A stretch of DNA of 64,000 nucleotides from Bacillota bacterium (lineage in GTDB: Bacteria; Bacillota; Clostridia; Acetivibrionales; DSM-1351): assembly GCA_023415305.1 (NCBI GenBank), contig JAEZKZ010000013.1:46270-110269 (forward strand), given 5' to 3'. The position numbers and the translations under genes were made by a program. Positions 50,201 to 59,045 of this stretch are shown here, piece after piece. The notes beneath the pieces were generated by a model. It worked only from the letters and a program-made list of their open reading frames with translations, did not search any database and was not told where the DNA came from. Position 1 is the stretch's first letter. Each line of letters begins with the position of its first letter.

Positions 50201-50905
50201 AACCGATCCGTCCATAGGGTCCAGCAATTCCTCACCAGCTTTAACAAACAATTTGGATCTATGAATCCGGTCTATTTCAAAGCTTTCTCCAAGCATTTCA
50301 AAAAAGGAATCCACAAGCAGCTCCGGTTTGAGGTTTGCTTTGCTTCCTGCACTGACCAACATTGATAACTTAATTATATTAAAATCTCCCAAGGGCTGAA
50401 GTTCAAAGTCTAAATCATAGATCATACTCCTGATATCTGTATCCTTTATTCCGCTCTTGGTCTTCTTTTTTACTACTATCTCTTTTTGTGAAAGATATTT
50501 TTTTATACTGTTTTCAAGGCTTTTCTCATCGCATTCAAGCCCAGTTCCCACTACCACAACATATTCCGAGGCCGCAATGGTAGCCATTATATTTTGCTTT
50601 GATTCTCTCTGCTTTGCAGCTATTACTTCCAAGCCTGCAGGTAGCTGGGCATTGAGTCTTTCAATAAAATCATTTATTTGTAGACTGTCATCAGTAATTT
50701 CAAAATCACCATATTCAGCATCGCTGGTCACTCCCACACTCAGAGGCAGTCCAAAAACCATTCCCGGATGGGGATTGAAGCCCTGAGAGTAAGCTATTGG
50801 TAGTCTGGCCCTCCTTATTGCACGTTCAAAAACCTTCATTAAATCCAAATGCGATATAAATTTAACCTCTTCACCACGTTTAAATTTTACACGTATATTA
50901 ACCAA
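50195..50905 (-). CDS. TIGR03936-type radical SAM-associated protein (DUF2344)
   Basis: A 236-residue protein starting VNIRVKFKRGEEVKFISHLD-like, with RAIRRARLPIAYSQGFNPHP near 30-50 and GLPLSVGVTSDAEYGDFEI near 53-71, hallmarks of this family. It always accompanies the larger radical SAM protein encoded just upstream, and may bind RNA or tRNA; the joint reaction is unknown. The start is TTG at 50905 behind GGAGGTTTAAA; the ATG at 50956 overlaps no ribosome binding site. The stop codon TAA lies in the end of repeat copy A, so the last residues may have been altered by its insertion. Confidence 0.85.
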   Translation of the reverse strand: MVNIRVKFKRGEEVKFISHLDLMKVFERAIRRARLPIAYSQGFNPHPGMVFGLPLSVGVTSDAEYGDFEITDDSLQINDFIERLNAQLPAGLEVIAAKQRESKQNIMATIAASEYVVVVGTGLECDEKSLENSIKKYLSQKEIVVKKKTKSGIKDTDIRSMIYDLDFELQPLGDFNIIKLSMLVSAGSKANLKPELLVDSFFEMLGESFEIDRIHRSKLFVKAGEELLDPMDGSVL

Positions 50906-50968
50906 TTTAAACCTCCAAACCGCATGCTCTGACATGCAGGTCACAAATAATTGCATTTATATAATTCT

Positions 50969-52804
50969 TTAACAAATTCCGCTTTTAAAGCCGGCAGCAC
51001 CACAGCCACCGCAGTCAACCCTGCAGTTTGGTGTCACCTTTCCTTCACGCGCTTTTTCACTTTCACTTATAAGATATTTCTTGGTTACTCCCACATCAAC
51101 ATGATCCCAAGGTAAAATCTCCTCGTAAGCTCTCCTGCGGGTAACATAAAAATACGGATCGACACCGCATTCTTCAAAGGCCTTCATCCAAACCTCATAC
51201 TTGTAATGTTCTCCCCAACCGTCAAATTTACAACCCATCTGCCAGGCTTTTATAAGAACCTTGCATACCCTTCTGTCGCCACGAGCAAAAACAGCTTCCA
51301 TAAAACTCAGTTTATTCTCATGATAGTTGTAAGTGATCTGCTTTGAACGGATTTTATCCTTTAAGTGCATCTGTTTCTGATGTACATTCTCAACGCTGTC
51401 CTGGGGCTCCCACTGGAAGGGTGTGAAGGCTTTTGGCACAAAAGTAGCTGTGCTGACGGTAACGTTCAGGTTCTTACCTCTCTTCTCTCTGGGAACATTT
51501 CTATATACGTCAACTACCTTGTAGGCCAGGTCAGCTATACCTTCCACATCTTCAAGTGTTTCTGTGGGCAGACCGAGCATGAAGTACAGCTTTACGCCAC
51601 TCCAGCCGCCGTTAAAAGCCAGTGTAACAGCTTTCAGCAAGTCCTCTTCTGTAACCCCTTTGTTAATCACATCCCTCAATCTCTGCGTGCCCGCCTCGGG
51701 TGCAAAAGTAAGCCCGCTCTTGCGAACCTTTTGTGCCTTTTCCATAAGATCCAGTGAAAAGGAGTCTATTCTTAAGGACGGAAGGGATAAATTTACCTTT
51801 CGTTCCTCCATATCTTCAAGAAGCCCTGTTGTCAACTGTTCAAGTCCTGTATAATCACTTGTGCTAAGGGAAGTTAGTGATATTTCCTCATAGCCGGTGC
51901 TTTCTTCAAGTTTCTGTGCAAGTTCCAGCAATCTTTCAGGGCTTTTCTCTCTCACCGGTCTGTATATAAAGCCTGCCTGACAAAAACGGCAGCCTCTTGT
52001 GCACCCTCTGAATATTTCCAGCATTATTCTGTCATGAACTATGTCGGTATAAGGAACAATTATTTTTTCCGGGAAGTATGCCTGATCCATATCCTTAATA
52101 ATTCTCTTTTTAATTTTTACAGGATAATGGGGCTTCAGAGGAATAAATTCTTTGATAGTTCCATCTTCATTATAGGTGAACTCATAAAATGACGGTACAT
52201 AAATACCTTCTATTTTTACAATATCCTCAAGAAATTCCTGTCTTGGTCTGCCTGTCCCCTTCCATCTGCTGTACGCATCCATGACTTCATTAATTATCTC
52301 TTCGCCTTCCCCCATCATGAAGAAGTCAACAATATCAGCCAACGGCTCTGGATTATACGCACAAGGCCCTCCCGCACATACAAAGGGCGCCTCAAACTTT
52401 CTCTCCTCTGCCAGAATTGGAATTCCCGCAAGATCAAGCATGTTTACAATATTTGAAAAGCTCATTTCGTACTGGAGTGTAAAGCCTACAAAATTAAAGC
52501 TTTTTATAGGGTCCTTGCTCTCTAGGGAGTAAAGTGGGATATTATTTTCCCTCATCTTACTCTCCATATCTGTCCATGGAGCAAAAACCCTTTCACAATA
52601 GCAGTCCTGTCTTTCATTCAATAAGTGATAGAGTATTTTCATCCCCAAATGTGACATCCCTATTTCATAGGTGTCAGGAAAACAGAAAGCAAATCTTATA
52701 TTAACATTATTAGGGTCCTTTTTAACACTGTTCCATTCATTTCCGGTGTATCTTGACGGTTTTTCAACACTTTTTAACATTTTATCCGAAAGTTTAATCC
52801 CCAT
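50969..52804 (-). CDS. TIGR03960-type B12-binding-like radical SAM protein
   Basis: A 611-residue protein. The N-terminal half (about 30-180, FCFPDTYEIGMSHLGMKILY, then CAGGPCAYNPEP) is a cobalamin-binding-like fold. The radical SAM core follows with RGCTRGCRFCQAG (the CxxxCxxC 4Fe-4S motif, near 258-270). A C-terminal Cys-rich end (NCRVDCGGCGAAGF) could hold another cluster. Known to be linked with TIGR03936 and rng; the modification performed is not established. The start at 52804 uses GGGAGC; the in-frame ATG at 52816 adds MGAN. A repeated leader module precedes it. Confidence 0.88.
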   Translation of the reverse strand: MGIKLSDKMLKSVEKPSRYTGNEWNSVKKDPNNVNIRFAFCFPDTYEIGMSHLGMKILYHLLNERQDCYCERVFAPWTDMESKMRENNIPLYSLESKDPIKSFNFVGFTLQYEMSFSNIVNMLDLAGIPILAEERKFEAPFVCAGGPCAYNPEPLADIVDFFMMGEGEEIINEVMDAYSRWKGTGRPRQEFLEDIVKIEGIYVPSFYEFTYNEDGTIKEFIPLKPHYPVKIKKRIIKDMDQAYFPEKIIVPYTDIVHDRIMLEIFRGCTRGCRFCQAGFIYRPVREKSPERLLELAQKLEESTGYEEISLTSLSTSDYTGLEQLTTGLLEDMEERKVNLSLPSLRIDSFSLDLMEKAQKVRKSGLTFAPEAGTQRLRDVINKGVTEEDLLKAVTLAFNGGWSGVKLYFMLGLPTETLEDVEGIADLAYKVVDVYRNVPREKRGKNLNVTVSTATFVPKAFTPFQWEPQDSVENVHQKQMHLKDKIRSKQITYNYHENKLSFMEAVFARGDRRVCKVLIKAWQMGCKFDGWGEHYKYEVWMKAFEECGVDPYFYVTRRRAYEEILPWDHVDVGVTKKYLISESEKAREGKVTPNCRVDCGGCGAAGFKSGIC

Positions 52805-52809
52805 ATTAG

Positions 52810-52852
52810 CTCCCATCTACGCGCAGAGCGCGTATACAAATAGTAATAAAAA
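52810..52852 (-). repeat. Leader stem-loop module, radical SAM gene copy
   Basis: On the minus strand ATTACTATTTGTA, then the perfect stem TACGCGC-TCT-GCGCGTA, then GATGGGAGCTAATATG. The best-formed copy of the module shared with ruvB and queH. Confidence 0.75.
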
Positions 52853-52934
52853 GCCGCTTAGCGGGTTTTTTCTGCGTGAAATGCACGATGGCTTACAAAA
52901 TGTATTTTTCACGCTTTTTTCCATTCTAAAATCG

Positions 52935-53131
52935 TTATAACGCCTCGGTTCAAAAGTAAACTTTTCGGTTGTAGAAAAGTATACTTACCTCAGTGGCGTT
53001 TCAACGAGGCAATGGTGTCCATAGTGCCCTTGGACACACTATGGACACCTTGGATATGCTCACCGCTTGAAAACCAAATCGGTACCCGCCACCTGTAGAG
53101 GTGGGGGACATCAATTATCGCCTCGTTATAA
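52935..53131 (+). repeat. TTATAAC-ended repeat, long copy B
   Basis: Starts TTATAACG (52935-52942), ends CGTTATAA (53124-53131). The first 55 bases align with copy A. Further hairpins inside: AACTTTTC/GAAAAGT-type; a perfect 13-bp stem GGTGTCCATAGTG/CACTATGGACACC (53014-53026 with 53037-53049); CCACCT/AGGTGG near 53090-53105. AACGAGGC (53003-53010) also pairs with GCCTCGTT (53120-53127). No open frame. It occupies much of the 652-base gap 52805-53456. Confidence 0.65.
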
Positions 53132-53297
53132 ATAAAAAAGCCAAAAAAAAAGAATAATCTTAATTCTTTTTATTTTCTGCCATATATTTTACAAAACCTA
53201 TTATAGCAGAACACATGCAATATGGTAATACAATTTTACGATAGAACAATCGATATAAAATTGTATATATAATATTCCCTGTTTTTAAACATTTAAA

Positions 53298-53400
53298 ATA
53301 CCTGCGAGAAATGGGATTTGAAAAAATCCCTACTCAGTTTGCAGCTCAGGTGTGGCTATCGATGACCTAGTTGCAGGTATGGAAATCTGAAAGGCCACAC
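53298..53400. ncRNA. Structured element with interlocked pairings
   Basis: ATACCTGC (53298-53305) pairs with GCAGGTAT (53373-53380), and GTGTGGC (53350-53356) pairs with GCCACAC (53394-53400). The order is A-B-A'-B', as in a pseudoknot. A GGGATTT/AAATCCC hairpin lies at 53313-53330. The element starts 57 bases past the end of the PucR-type gene in the minus direction. I cannot match it to a known riboswitch or ribozyme, and the transcribed strand is not evident. Confidence 0.45.
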
Positions 53401-53456
53401 GTATGTAATTATCAACTTATTTTTTGTGTCTGTCAAGAAAAAGAGACGTTATCAGT

Positions 53457-54617
53457 CTATAATAGATCCTTTATAAAGAATGCCAGCATTAACTTAAGCT
53501 TATTTTCATAGTCAAAATCACATTTAAGAATCTCTCTGATCCTTTTTATTTTATAGTTAACCGTATTTCTATGTACATAGGTCATTTTTGCTACCTCCTG
53601 AACACTTGAATTATGCTCAAGGTAACATCTCAGAGTCGTCATATAATCAGTTCCGTTTTTATCATCAAATTCCTCAAGTACCCCAAGACTTTCTTTGTAT
53701 AATTCTGAGAGAATATTATTGTCTTTTACTGATACAATAAGCTTATACAACCCCATTGTCTGGTATCTGACACTTTTCCGGTTATGAAGCCTTGCTATCC
53801 GCAGCCCCATAACAGCCTTGTTGTAACCGTCCGAAATAAAAGAATATCCCTTGCCTGTTGGGCTTACTCCAGCATGTAATTTATATCCTAAGCCTTGAAG
53901 CTCGCATTTTTTTTGAAGGACTTCAAGGAATTCATCAATTTGCCTTTCTGAGAATTCCTGCAAAATGGCAATGATTTTTCTATCATATAAGAAAAAACTG
54001 GATAACCGGCCGGATTTACTCAATACACTCTGGGTCAGATGCTTCAGCTCTTCAGATTCATCTTCGGTCGGATATGTTCCGTTTTCGTTTATGGGTTCCA
54101 CAGCAACAACTGTATAAAGTGAATCTGGATAAAACCCATTTTTTTCGAGGGCAGGCTTATAAACCTTTTCCTCCTGAGGCATGAAAATGAGATTTCGCAC
54201 AGCAGTAGCGAGGCCCATTTCAATTTCTTCACTGGCAATGATCCTATGGCAGAAGTCATAGGTTATATCAATAAGCCTGACTGACCAGGGTACTGTAAAC
54301 AATGGGAGTCTATGGGTTTCACAGAATTCTATTATGTTGTCCGGAACAGTTTCTATATATGGTCCAAGGTTCAATACAAGCCCACAGGCTTTTTTTGTCA
54401 GCATGGAGGAGACAAAGTCCAGCATCCACTCTTTGCCAGTTTGAGCTATTCCTGTTGTGAAAACCAGTTCGCTGCCATGTAGAAAGCTTGGAACCTCTCT
54501 GTCTTCAATCATATGAACCCATCTCACTAAATTATCAAGACCCGAAGCCCCAGCCAGTAGTTTCATACCATATGTACTTTCTACATTTGCACATAGCTTT
54601 GCCAGAGTAATAGCCAT
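53457..54617 (-). CDS. PucR family transcriptional regulator
   Basis: A 386-residue regulator. The N-terminal PucR domain (about 5-125; LLAGASGLDNLVRWVHMIED) is followed by a variable middle part and a C-terminal helix-turn-helix (about 330-385; VQEVAKMTYVHRNTVNYKIK). Family members activate catabolic genes for purines, amines or glutamate-like substrates. The start at 54617 is behind AGGGGTGAAA; the ATG-like frame extension to 54659 is unsupported. No target operon adjoins it, so the effector is unknown. Confidence 0.9.
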   Translation of the reverse strand: MAITLAKLCANVESTYGMKLLAGASGLDNLVRWVHMIEDREVPSFLHGSELVFTTGIAQTGKEWMLDFVSSMLTKKACGLVLNLGPYIETVPDNIIEFCETHRLPLFTVPWSVRLIDITYDFCHRIIASEEIEMGLATAVRNLIFMPQEEKVYKPALEKNGFYPDSLYTVVAVEPINENGTYPTEDESEELKHLTQSVLSKSGRLSSFFLYDRKIIAILQEFSERQIDEFLEVLQKKCELQGLGYKLHAGVSPTGKGYSFISDGYNKAVMGLRIARLHNRKSVRYQTMGLYKLIVSVKDNNILSELYKESLGVLEEFDDKNGTDYMTTLRCYLEHNSSVQEVAKMTYVHRNTVNYKIKRIREILKCDFDYENKLKLMLAFFIKDLL

Positions 54618-54771
54618 AAATTTCACCCCTAATTCATCTAATGCAATATACTGAAACATTGATTAATAACTTCAATGCTTTATTGCCAAGGAAAACATTC
54701 ATTATTCTATGCATTTAACCGCATTTCAGATACTTAATAAAGACAAATTTATATTCCTGGATATAATAATT

Positions 54772-54804
54772 AAGGCGCATAAGGGAAAGCCCCCTATGCG
54801 CCTT
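54772..54804. other. Strong hairpin upstream of the PucR-type gene
   Basis: AAGGCGCAT (54772-54780) pairs with ATGCGCCTT (54796-54804), extended by AGGG/CCCCT. The T-tract is poor. In the 493-base gap 54618-55110 I see this hairpin, the tRNA-Pro terminator and no gene. Confidence 0.5.
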
Positions 54805-55051
54805 TGCATCAGTTGGTAAATTTCATTAGGTATATAATAAATTACACATGATTACTAAATACAAATTAGTATAATACATTAATTCGGTATCACATATATG
54901 CCTAATTTGTTTTGTATTTTAGCACGTAAGGCCTAAAAAGTCAAATATACCGAATTTTTCTCCCTGACGAAATATTCTATCAGCTGAGCTAATTATATAA
55001 CTCAAAATATGACACCTGTATTTCATATTATAAGTTATACTTCCATTCAAT

Positions 55052-55100
55052 AAAAAAGATCAGCTGATTTGTGTAGTTATTACAAAATCAACCGATCTTT
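55052..55100 (-). terminator. Terminator after tRNA-Pro
   Basis: AAAGATC...TGATTTGTG pairs imperfectly with CAAAATCA..GATCTTT; on the minus strand a T6 run follows. Confidence 0.7.
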
Positions 55101-55110
55101 ATGTCTATGG

Positions 55111-55184
55111 TCGGAAATGGGAGACTCGAACTCCCGGCCTCTTGGTCCCGAACCAAGCGCGCTACCAAACTGCGCTAATTCCCG
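55111..55184 (-). tRNA. tRNA-Pro (anticodon CGG)
   Basis: Acceptor CGGGAAT/ATTTCCG (one G-T pair), D-arm GCGCAGTTTGGTAGCGC, anticodon stem CTTGG/CCAAG with loop TTCGGGA (anticodon CGG), T-arm GGGAGTTCGAGTCTCCC. CCA is encoded at 55108-55110. Confidence 0.96.
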
Positions 55185-55248
55185 AAACATTACATTAATA
55201 TATTTTAGTACTAAGATTACATTTTGACAAGACTAAAAGTTTGTAAAG

Positions 55249-56043
55249 TTATACCTTTACTTTCTGAAACTCTTCTATTTTTCCTGAAATAAATTCTACT
55301 ACCTGCTTATGTTCAGCTTTACCATTTCCCGTAATGAATATAGGCTCCCCAAAAGAAATACAAACAGGTTCCTTTCTATGAATAGGTCCGATATCCTTTA
55401 TCAGCTTTCCGTTTTGCCAAAAATCTGTTTTTATAGCTATAGGAATAACAGGTACTCCTGCCTCCTTAGCCAGCTTAATTCCTAACGAATTAAACTTTTC
55501 AGGGTCGAATTTTTCCTGTCTTGTTCCTTCCGGGAACAGAACTATTGAGGTTCCCTTGGCGATGATTTCCTTTCCCTGTGTTAAAACATTGATCAGGTCC
55601 TGTCGAGAATTTTTTCTGGATACAACTATCGGATTACGGCTTCTCATAATATGACCAAACAACGGCATCGATACCAGGCTTTCCTTTACAACGTAAGTAA
55701 CCTCCTTTAATGGAGCAATAATGCTTGGGAAAACGAAGGTCTCCAGAGTACTCATATGGTTGCTGACAAAAACAACGGGCCCTTCAACCTTTTTAATATT
55801 ATCAATACCTTCAATAAATAGCCTTCCACCGCTCTTTTCTATATTTTCAACTATTCTATAGCTGGATTCTGCCCATTTCTCGGTATCGTACTTGTTTTTA
55901 ACAGCCAGATTTCTTCCGCTTATTACTTCTTTGCCATATCCGTAAACAAAATACCATCTTGTATTTAAAAACAGTCTATCAATAATATTTCTTTTATTCC
56001 CGGACGTTGTGTATTTGTTCTCATTAAAAAAAGGTTTCAACAT
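55249..56043 (-). CDS. plsC: 1-acyl-sn-glycerol-3-phosphate acyltransferase
   Basis: A 264-residue PlsC/LPLAT family enzyme that makes phosphatidic acid from lysophosphatidic acid. Seen: VVFVSNHMSTLETF (block I, about 88-101), FPEGTRQ (block III, about 173-179) and VPVIPIAI. Block I normally reads NHxxxxD; here the acid is Glu (NHMSTLE), a conservative change. The N-terminal 60 residues include a hydrophobic stretch near FLNTRWYFVYG. The ATG at 56043 has a weak upstream site. Single-gene unit; the next gene upstream is divergent. Confidence 0.87.
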   Translation of the reverse strand: MLKPFFNENKYTTSGNKRNIIDRLFLNTRWYFVYGYGKEVISGRNLAVKNKYDTEKWAESSYRIVENIEKSGGRLFIEGIDNIKKVEGPVVFVSNHMSTLETFVFPSIIAPLKEVTYVVKESLVSMPLFGHIMRSRNPIVVSRKNSRQDLINVLTQGKEIIAKGTSIVLFPEGTRQEKFDPEKFNSLGIKLAKEAGVPVIPIAIKTDFWQNGKLIKDIGPIHRKEPVCISFGEPIFITGNGKAEHKQVVEFISGKIEEFQKVKV

Positions 56044-56345
56044 AAAAAATCACACCCATTCATTTGAATTACATGCAATGCTTTAAGCTAGGGATTATTA
56101 TATATCACATTTAATTCCATGTCTACACTCACATTACACGCTTATTACTCAACCATCATCCGGTATAAGTATGTTATGAATACTAACCATAATATATTAT
56201 ATGTTTAAGCTAATCAAAATTAGCTATAAATTTTTTTGTAAATATTTTAATTTTAATACTGAAAAATCACTGATTATAGAATATAATGTAATAGAGTCAT
56301 ATAAATTATTGATCTTGATAATAATTATTGATATGGAGATTTTCA

Positions 56346-57059
56346 ATGAACGCGAAAGACATTAAAGTGGGAACTAAGTTGGAAGTAGAAATACCTGAAT
56401 ATGGCAATAAAATTAATGACAATACTACCAGTTACATAAGTCAATTGGTTGATGTTATTGATGATAAAATTATTAGTATTGCATCTCCTATGAGTGAGGG
56501 AAGATTAAAGTACCTATCCAGAGACACAAGTATTATTATTTACTATATGAATGAAAAGCAGGAGCTTTTATACTTCAAGGGAGTCGTTAAGGGTCATAGG
56601 AAAAGCGGTGCATTGGATATATTCGATGTAACTATAGCCAGTGAGTTTAATAAAATTCAAAGAAGACGTTTTTACAGACTGGATGTAGTTCTGGCATGTA
56701 ATTATGCTGTTATAGATGAACAATTAATCAGTACTGATAACTTGGAATTTTCAAATATTGACCAAGCTCAATTAAAGTCTGCTTATACAAAAAATATAAG
56801 CGGCAGCGGGTTCTGTATGGTGCTTGATGAATCTATCGCTTCGGGCTCCGTTCTCGATATTAGTATAGATCTGGAAGGCTTGACCTCAGTGAGGGTATTG
56901 GCTCAGGTCATCCGTTTATCGGGTGAGAAGAATAAAAAGTATGAAATCGGCTTGCATTATATTAAAATATCGCCACGTGATTCGGATATTCTTACCAGAT
57001 ATATTTTTGAAAAGCAAAGACAAATTTTGAAAAATACAATGCAGGCCAAGTTGAGATAG
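56346..57059 (+). CDS. PilZ domain c-di-GMP receptor, YcgR-like
   Basis: A 237-residue protein. An N-terminal beta-rich YcgR-N-type domain (about 5-100) is followed by PilZ. The c-di-GMP-binding residues are present: RRRFYR (RxxxR, about 107-112) and NISGSG (NxSxxG, about 157-162). Such proteins brake flagella or control envelope functions. The start at 56346 is set by GGAG 8 bases upstream. The region before it (56044-56345, 302 bases) is AT-rich and I see no further element there. An intrinsic terminator follows. Confidence 0.9.
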   Translation: MNAKDIKVGTKLEVEIPEYGNKINDNTTSYISQLVDVIDDKIISIASPMSEGRLKYLSRDTSIIIYYMNEKQELLYFKGVVKGHRKSGALDIFDVTIASEFNKIQRRRFYRLDVVLACNYAVIDEQLISTDNLEFSNIDQAQLKSAYTKNISGSGFCMVLDESIASGSVLDISIDLEGLTSVRVLAQVIRLSGEKNKKYEIGLHYIKISPRDSDILTRYIFEKQRQILKNTMQAKLR

Positions 57060-57123
57060 CTCTCAGTATCGGCTTAATTCAGCTTGTTAGTCAATTTGAT
57101 ATTGGCTTGCATTAAGCACTAAA

Positions 57124-57146
57124 GGCCATATAAAATGGTCTTTTTT
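57124..57146 (+). terminator. Terminator after the PilZ gene
   Basis: GGCCAT (57124-57129) pairs with ATGGTC (57135-57140), followed by T6. Confidence 0.75.
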
Positions 57147-57172
57147 GTAATTCTATTTTTGCGTAGTCCATA

Positions 57173-58360
57173 CTATGTCTTTTTTATTTGCACTGCCCTT
57201 GTTACAGAACCCAAGCCATGCTTTATTCTGATGTCATCAAGGGTTTTTTCAAGTTTTTCTTCCTTATCTGATTGCCCGAAGTTTTCTTCTCCATTAAAGA
57301 GGGATAACTGCTGTGCTAATACTTCCTTATCAAATCCGCTGATACTCACACCTATAAGGCGTACCGGTCTTATACTGTTCCAATTTTTGCCAAGGAGGAA
57401 GAAGCCTCTTTCAAAGATATCCTTTGTTAAATTAGTCGGTTCAACGCCGACCTGTCTTGTGATAGTCTGAAAGTCGGAATATTTTATTGTAATCTGTACT
57501 GTCCTTGCTTTTTTATTGTGCTTTCGTGCATCAAATCCGACCTCTTCACACATTTCAAGGAATATATTCCTGATAGCCTCAATATCTGTAACGTCTTGAG
57601 AAAGCGTTGTTGAACGGCCGATAGATTTCATCTCCCCTGAAGTGTGAGGTGTTACAGGAGATTGATCAAGGCCGTTGGCGTGAGTTTGAAGCTCAGCTCC
57701 CTGTCTTCCCAAAAGTTTTGTAAGTGCCTTTGTATCATAACCTGCAAGATCACCAATTGACATGATCCCAAGGTTATTGAGCTTCAGAGCGGTCTGTCTG
57801 CCTACTCCATACATCTCAGTCACCCTTAAAGGCCACAGTTTCTCTTTGATATCCCTGACCCACAGTTCAGTAATACCCATGGGTTTCTTTATTTCCGACG
57901 CTATTTTAGCTAAAAGCTTGTTTTCAGAAATACCTATTGAACACCATAGACCGAGCCCTTCATGTATGTCATCCATAATTCTGCGGGCAGCCACCACCGG
58001 TTTTCCAAACAATTTCTCTGTCCCTGTCATATCTATCCAGGCTTCATCAATGCTATTCTGTTCAATTATAGGTGAATAGTTTCCCAGAAGCGACATCACC
58101 TCTGAAGATCTGGATTCATAGTAGTGATGGTCAGGTGGAATAAGAATCATTCCCGGACATAGCTTTAAAGCCTGATGAATTACCATAGTTGTTTTCACAC
58201 CGAATTTTCTCGCTTCATAATTGGCCGCCAAAATTATCCCTGACCTGTTTTTAGGATCTCCGGCAACAGCGGCAGGTTTCCCTATTATTTCAGGCCTTCT
58301 GGACATTTCACAGCTTATGAAAAAAGCATTCATATCAACTAAGAATATAACCTTATCCAT
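57173..58360 (-). CDS. dinB: Y-family DNA polymerase IV-like
   Basis: A 395-residue translesion polymerase. Seen: VIFLVDMNAFFISCEM at the start (first catalytic Asp), SIDEAWIDMTG with the catalytic Asp-Glu near 108, helix-hairpin-helix MYGVGRQTALKLNNLGI near 175-191, little-finger domain to about 350, and the clamp-binding motif QQLSLF near 350. It copies damaged DNA. The start at 58360 is behind GGAGTGGG; an open frame to 58507 would overlap rplT. It has its own unit after the rplT terminator. Probably damage-induced, but no clear LexA box was found. Confidence 0.93.
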   Translation of the reverse strand: MDKVIFLVDMNAFFISCEMSRRPEIIGKPAAVAGDPKNRSGIILAANYEARKFGVKTTMVIHQALKLCPGMILIPPDHHYYESRSSEVMSLLGNYSPIIEQNSIDEAWIDMTGTEKLFGKPVVAARRIMDDIHEGLGLWCSIGISENKLLAKIASEIKKPMGITELWVRDIKEKLWPLRVTEMYGVGRQTALKLNNLGIMSIGDLAGYDTKALTKLLGRQGAELQTHANGLDQSPVTPHTSGEMKSIGRSTTLSQDVTDIEAIRNIFLEMCEEVGFDARKHNKKARTVQITIKYSDFQTITRQVGVEPTNLTKDIFERGFFLLGKNWNSIRPVRLIGVSISGFDKEVLAQQLSLFNGEENFGQSDKEEKLEKTLDDIRIKHGLGSVTRAVQIKKT

Positions 58361-58413
58361 TAATACCCACTCCAATTTAGTAAAAGTATCTTTTGGTTTA
58401 AAAGATATATAAA

Positions 58414-58440
58414 AAGGGGCTGCTTTTGGGCAGCCCCTTA
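58414..58440 (-). terminator. Terminator after rplT
   Basis: GGGGCTGC (58416-58423) pairs with GCAGCCCC (58430-58437); the minus strand continues with T5. Confidence 0.9.
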
Positions 58441-58457
58441 TATACTGACTTTTGTTC

Positions 58458-58811
58458 CTATTTAGCGGATTTAGCCATCTCAGCCAGCTGAGCAAATGCA
58501 GCTGCATCGTTCACTGCCATATCAGCGAGAACTTTTCTGTTAAGTTCAATTCCTGATTTCTTTAATCCACTGATAAATCTGCTGTAGCTTAAACCGTTGA
58601 TTCTTGCTGCAGCATTTATTCTTGCTATCCAAAGCTTTCTGAAGTCTCTCTTCTTTGCTCTTCTGTCATTGTAAGCATAGTTTAAAGATTTCATTACAGC
58701 TTGATTAGCCATTCTAAAGAGCTTGCTCTTTGCTCCAAAATAACCTTTTGCAAGCTTTAATATTTTTTTATGTCTTGCGCGAGTTCTCATCGCACCTTTA
58801 ACTCTTGCCAT
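58458..58811 (-). CDS. rplT: 50S ribosomal protein L20
   Basis: A 117-residue L20, basic N-terminus MARVKGAMRTRARHKKILKL and RRAKKRDFRKLWIARINAAA near 54-73. Binds 23S rRNA and, in Firmicutes, represses its own operon through the leader. Order infC-rpmI-rplT is conserved. The ATG follows GGGAGG. Confidence 0.98.
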   Translation of the reverse strand: MARVKGAMRTRARHKKILKLAKGYFGAKSKLFRMANQAVMKSLNYAYNDRRAKKRDFRKLWIARINAAARINGLSYSRFISGLKKSGIELNRKVLADMAVNDAAAFAQLAEMAKSAK

Positions 58812-58829
58812 AAACCTTCGTCCTCCCTC

Positions 58830-59027
58830 TTATTTATATGGAATAAGTTTTCTGATAGCAGCTTCGTTAGCAGCTGAAACGTACGCACCTAGTCTGTGGT
58901 GCTTCTTTGCCTTTGTCGCCTTGGAAACGAGTCTATGGCTTCTCCATGCCTGTCCTCTTTTAATCTTTCCTGTAGCCGTTACTCTGAATCTCTTTTTTGA
59001 TGCACTATGAGTCTTTAACTTTGGCAT
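58830..59027 (-). CDS. rpmI: 50S ribosomal protein L35
   Basis: A 65-residue L35: MPKLKTHSASKKRFRVTATG at the start, HHRLGAYVSAANEAAIRKL near the end. 18 bases after infC and 18 before rplT. Confidence 0.98.
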   Translation of the reverse strand: MPKLKTHSASKKRFRVTATGKIKRGQAWRSHRLVSKATKAKKHHRLGAYVSAANEAAIRKLIPYK

Positions 59028-59045
59028 ATCTATTCTCCTCCTATC

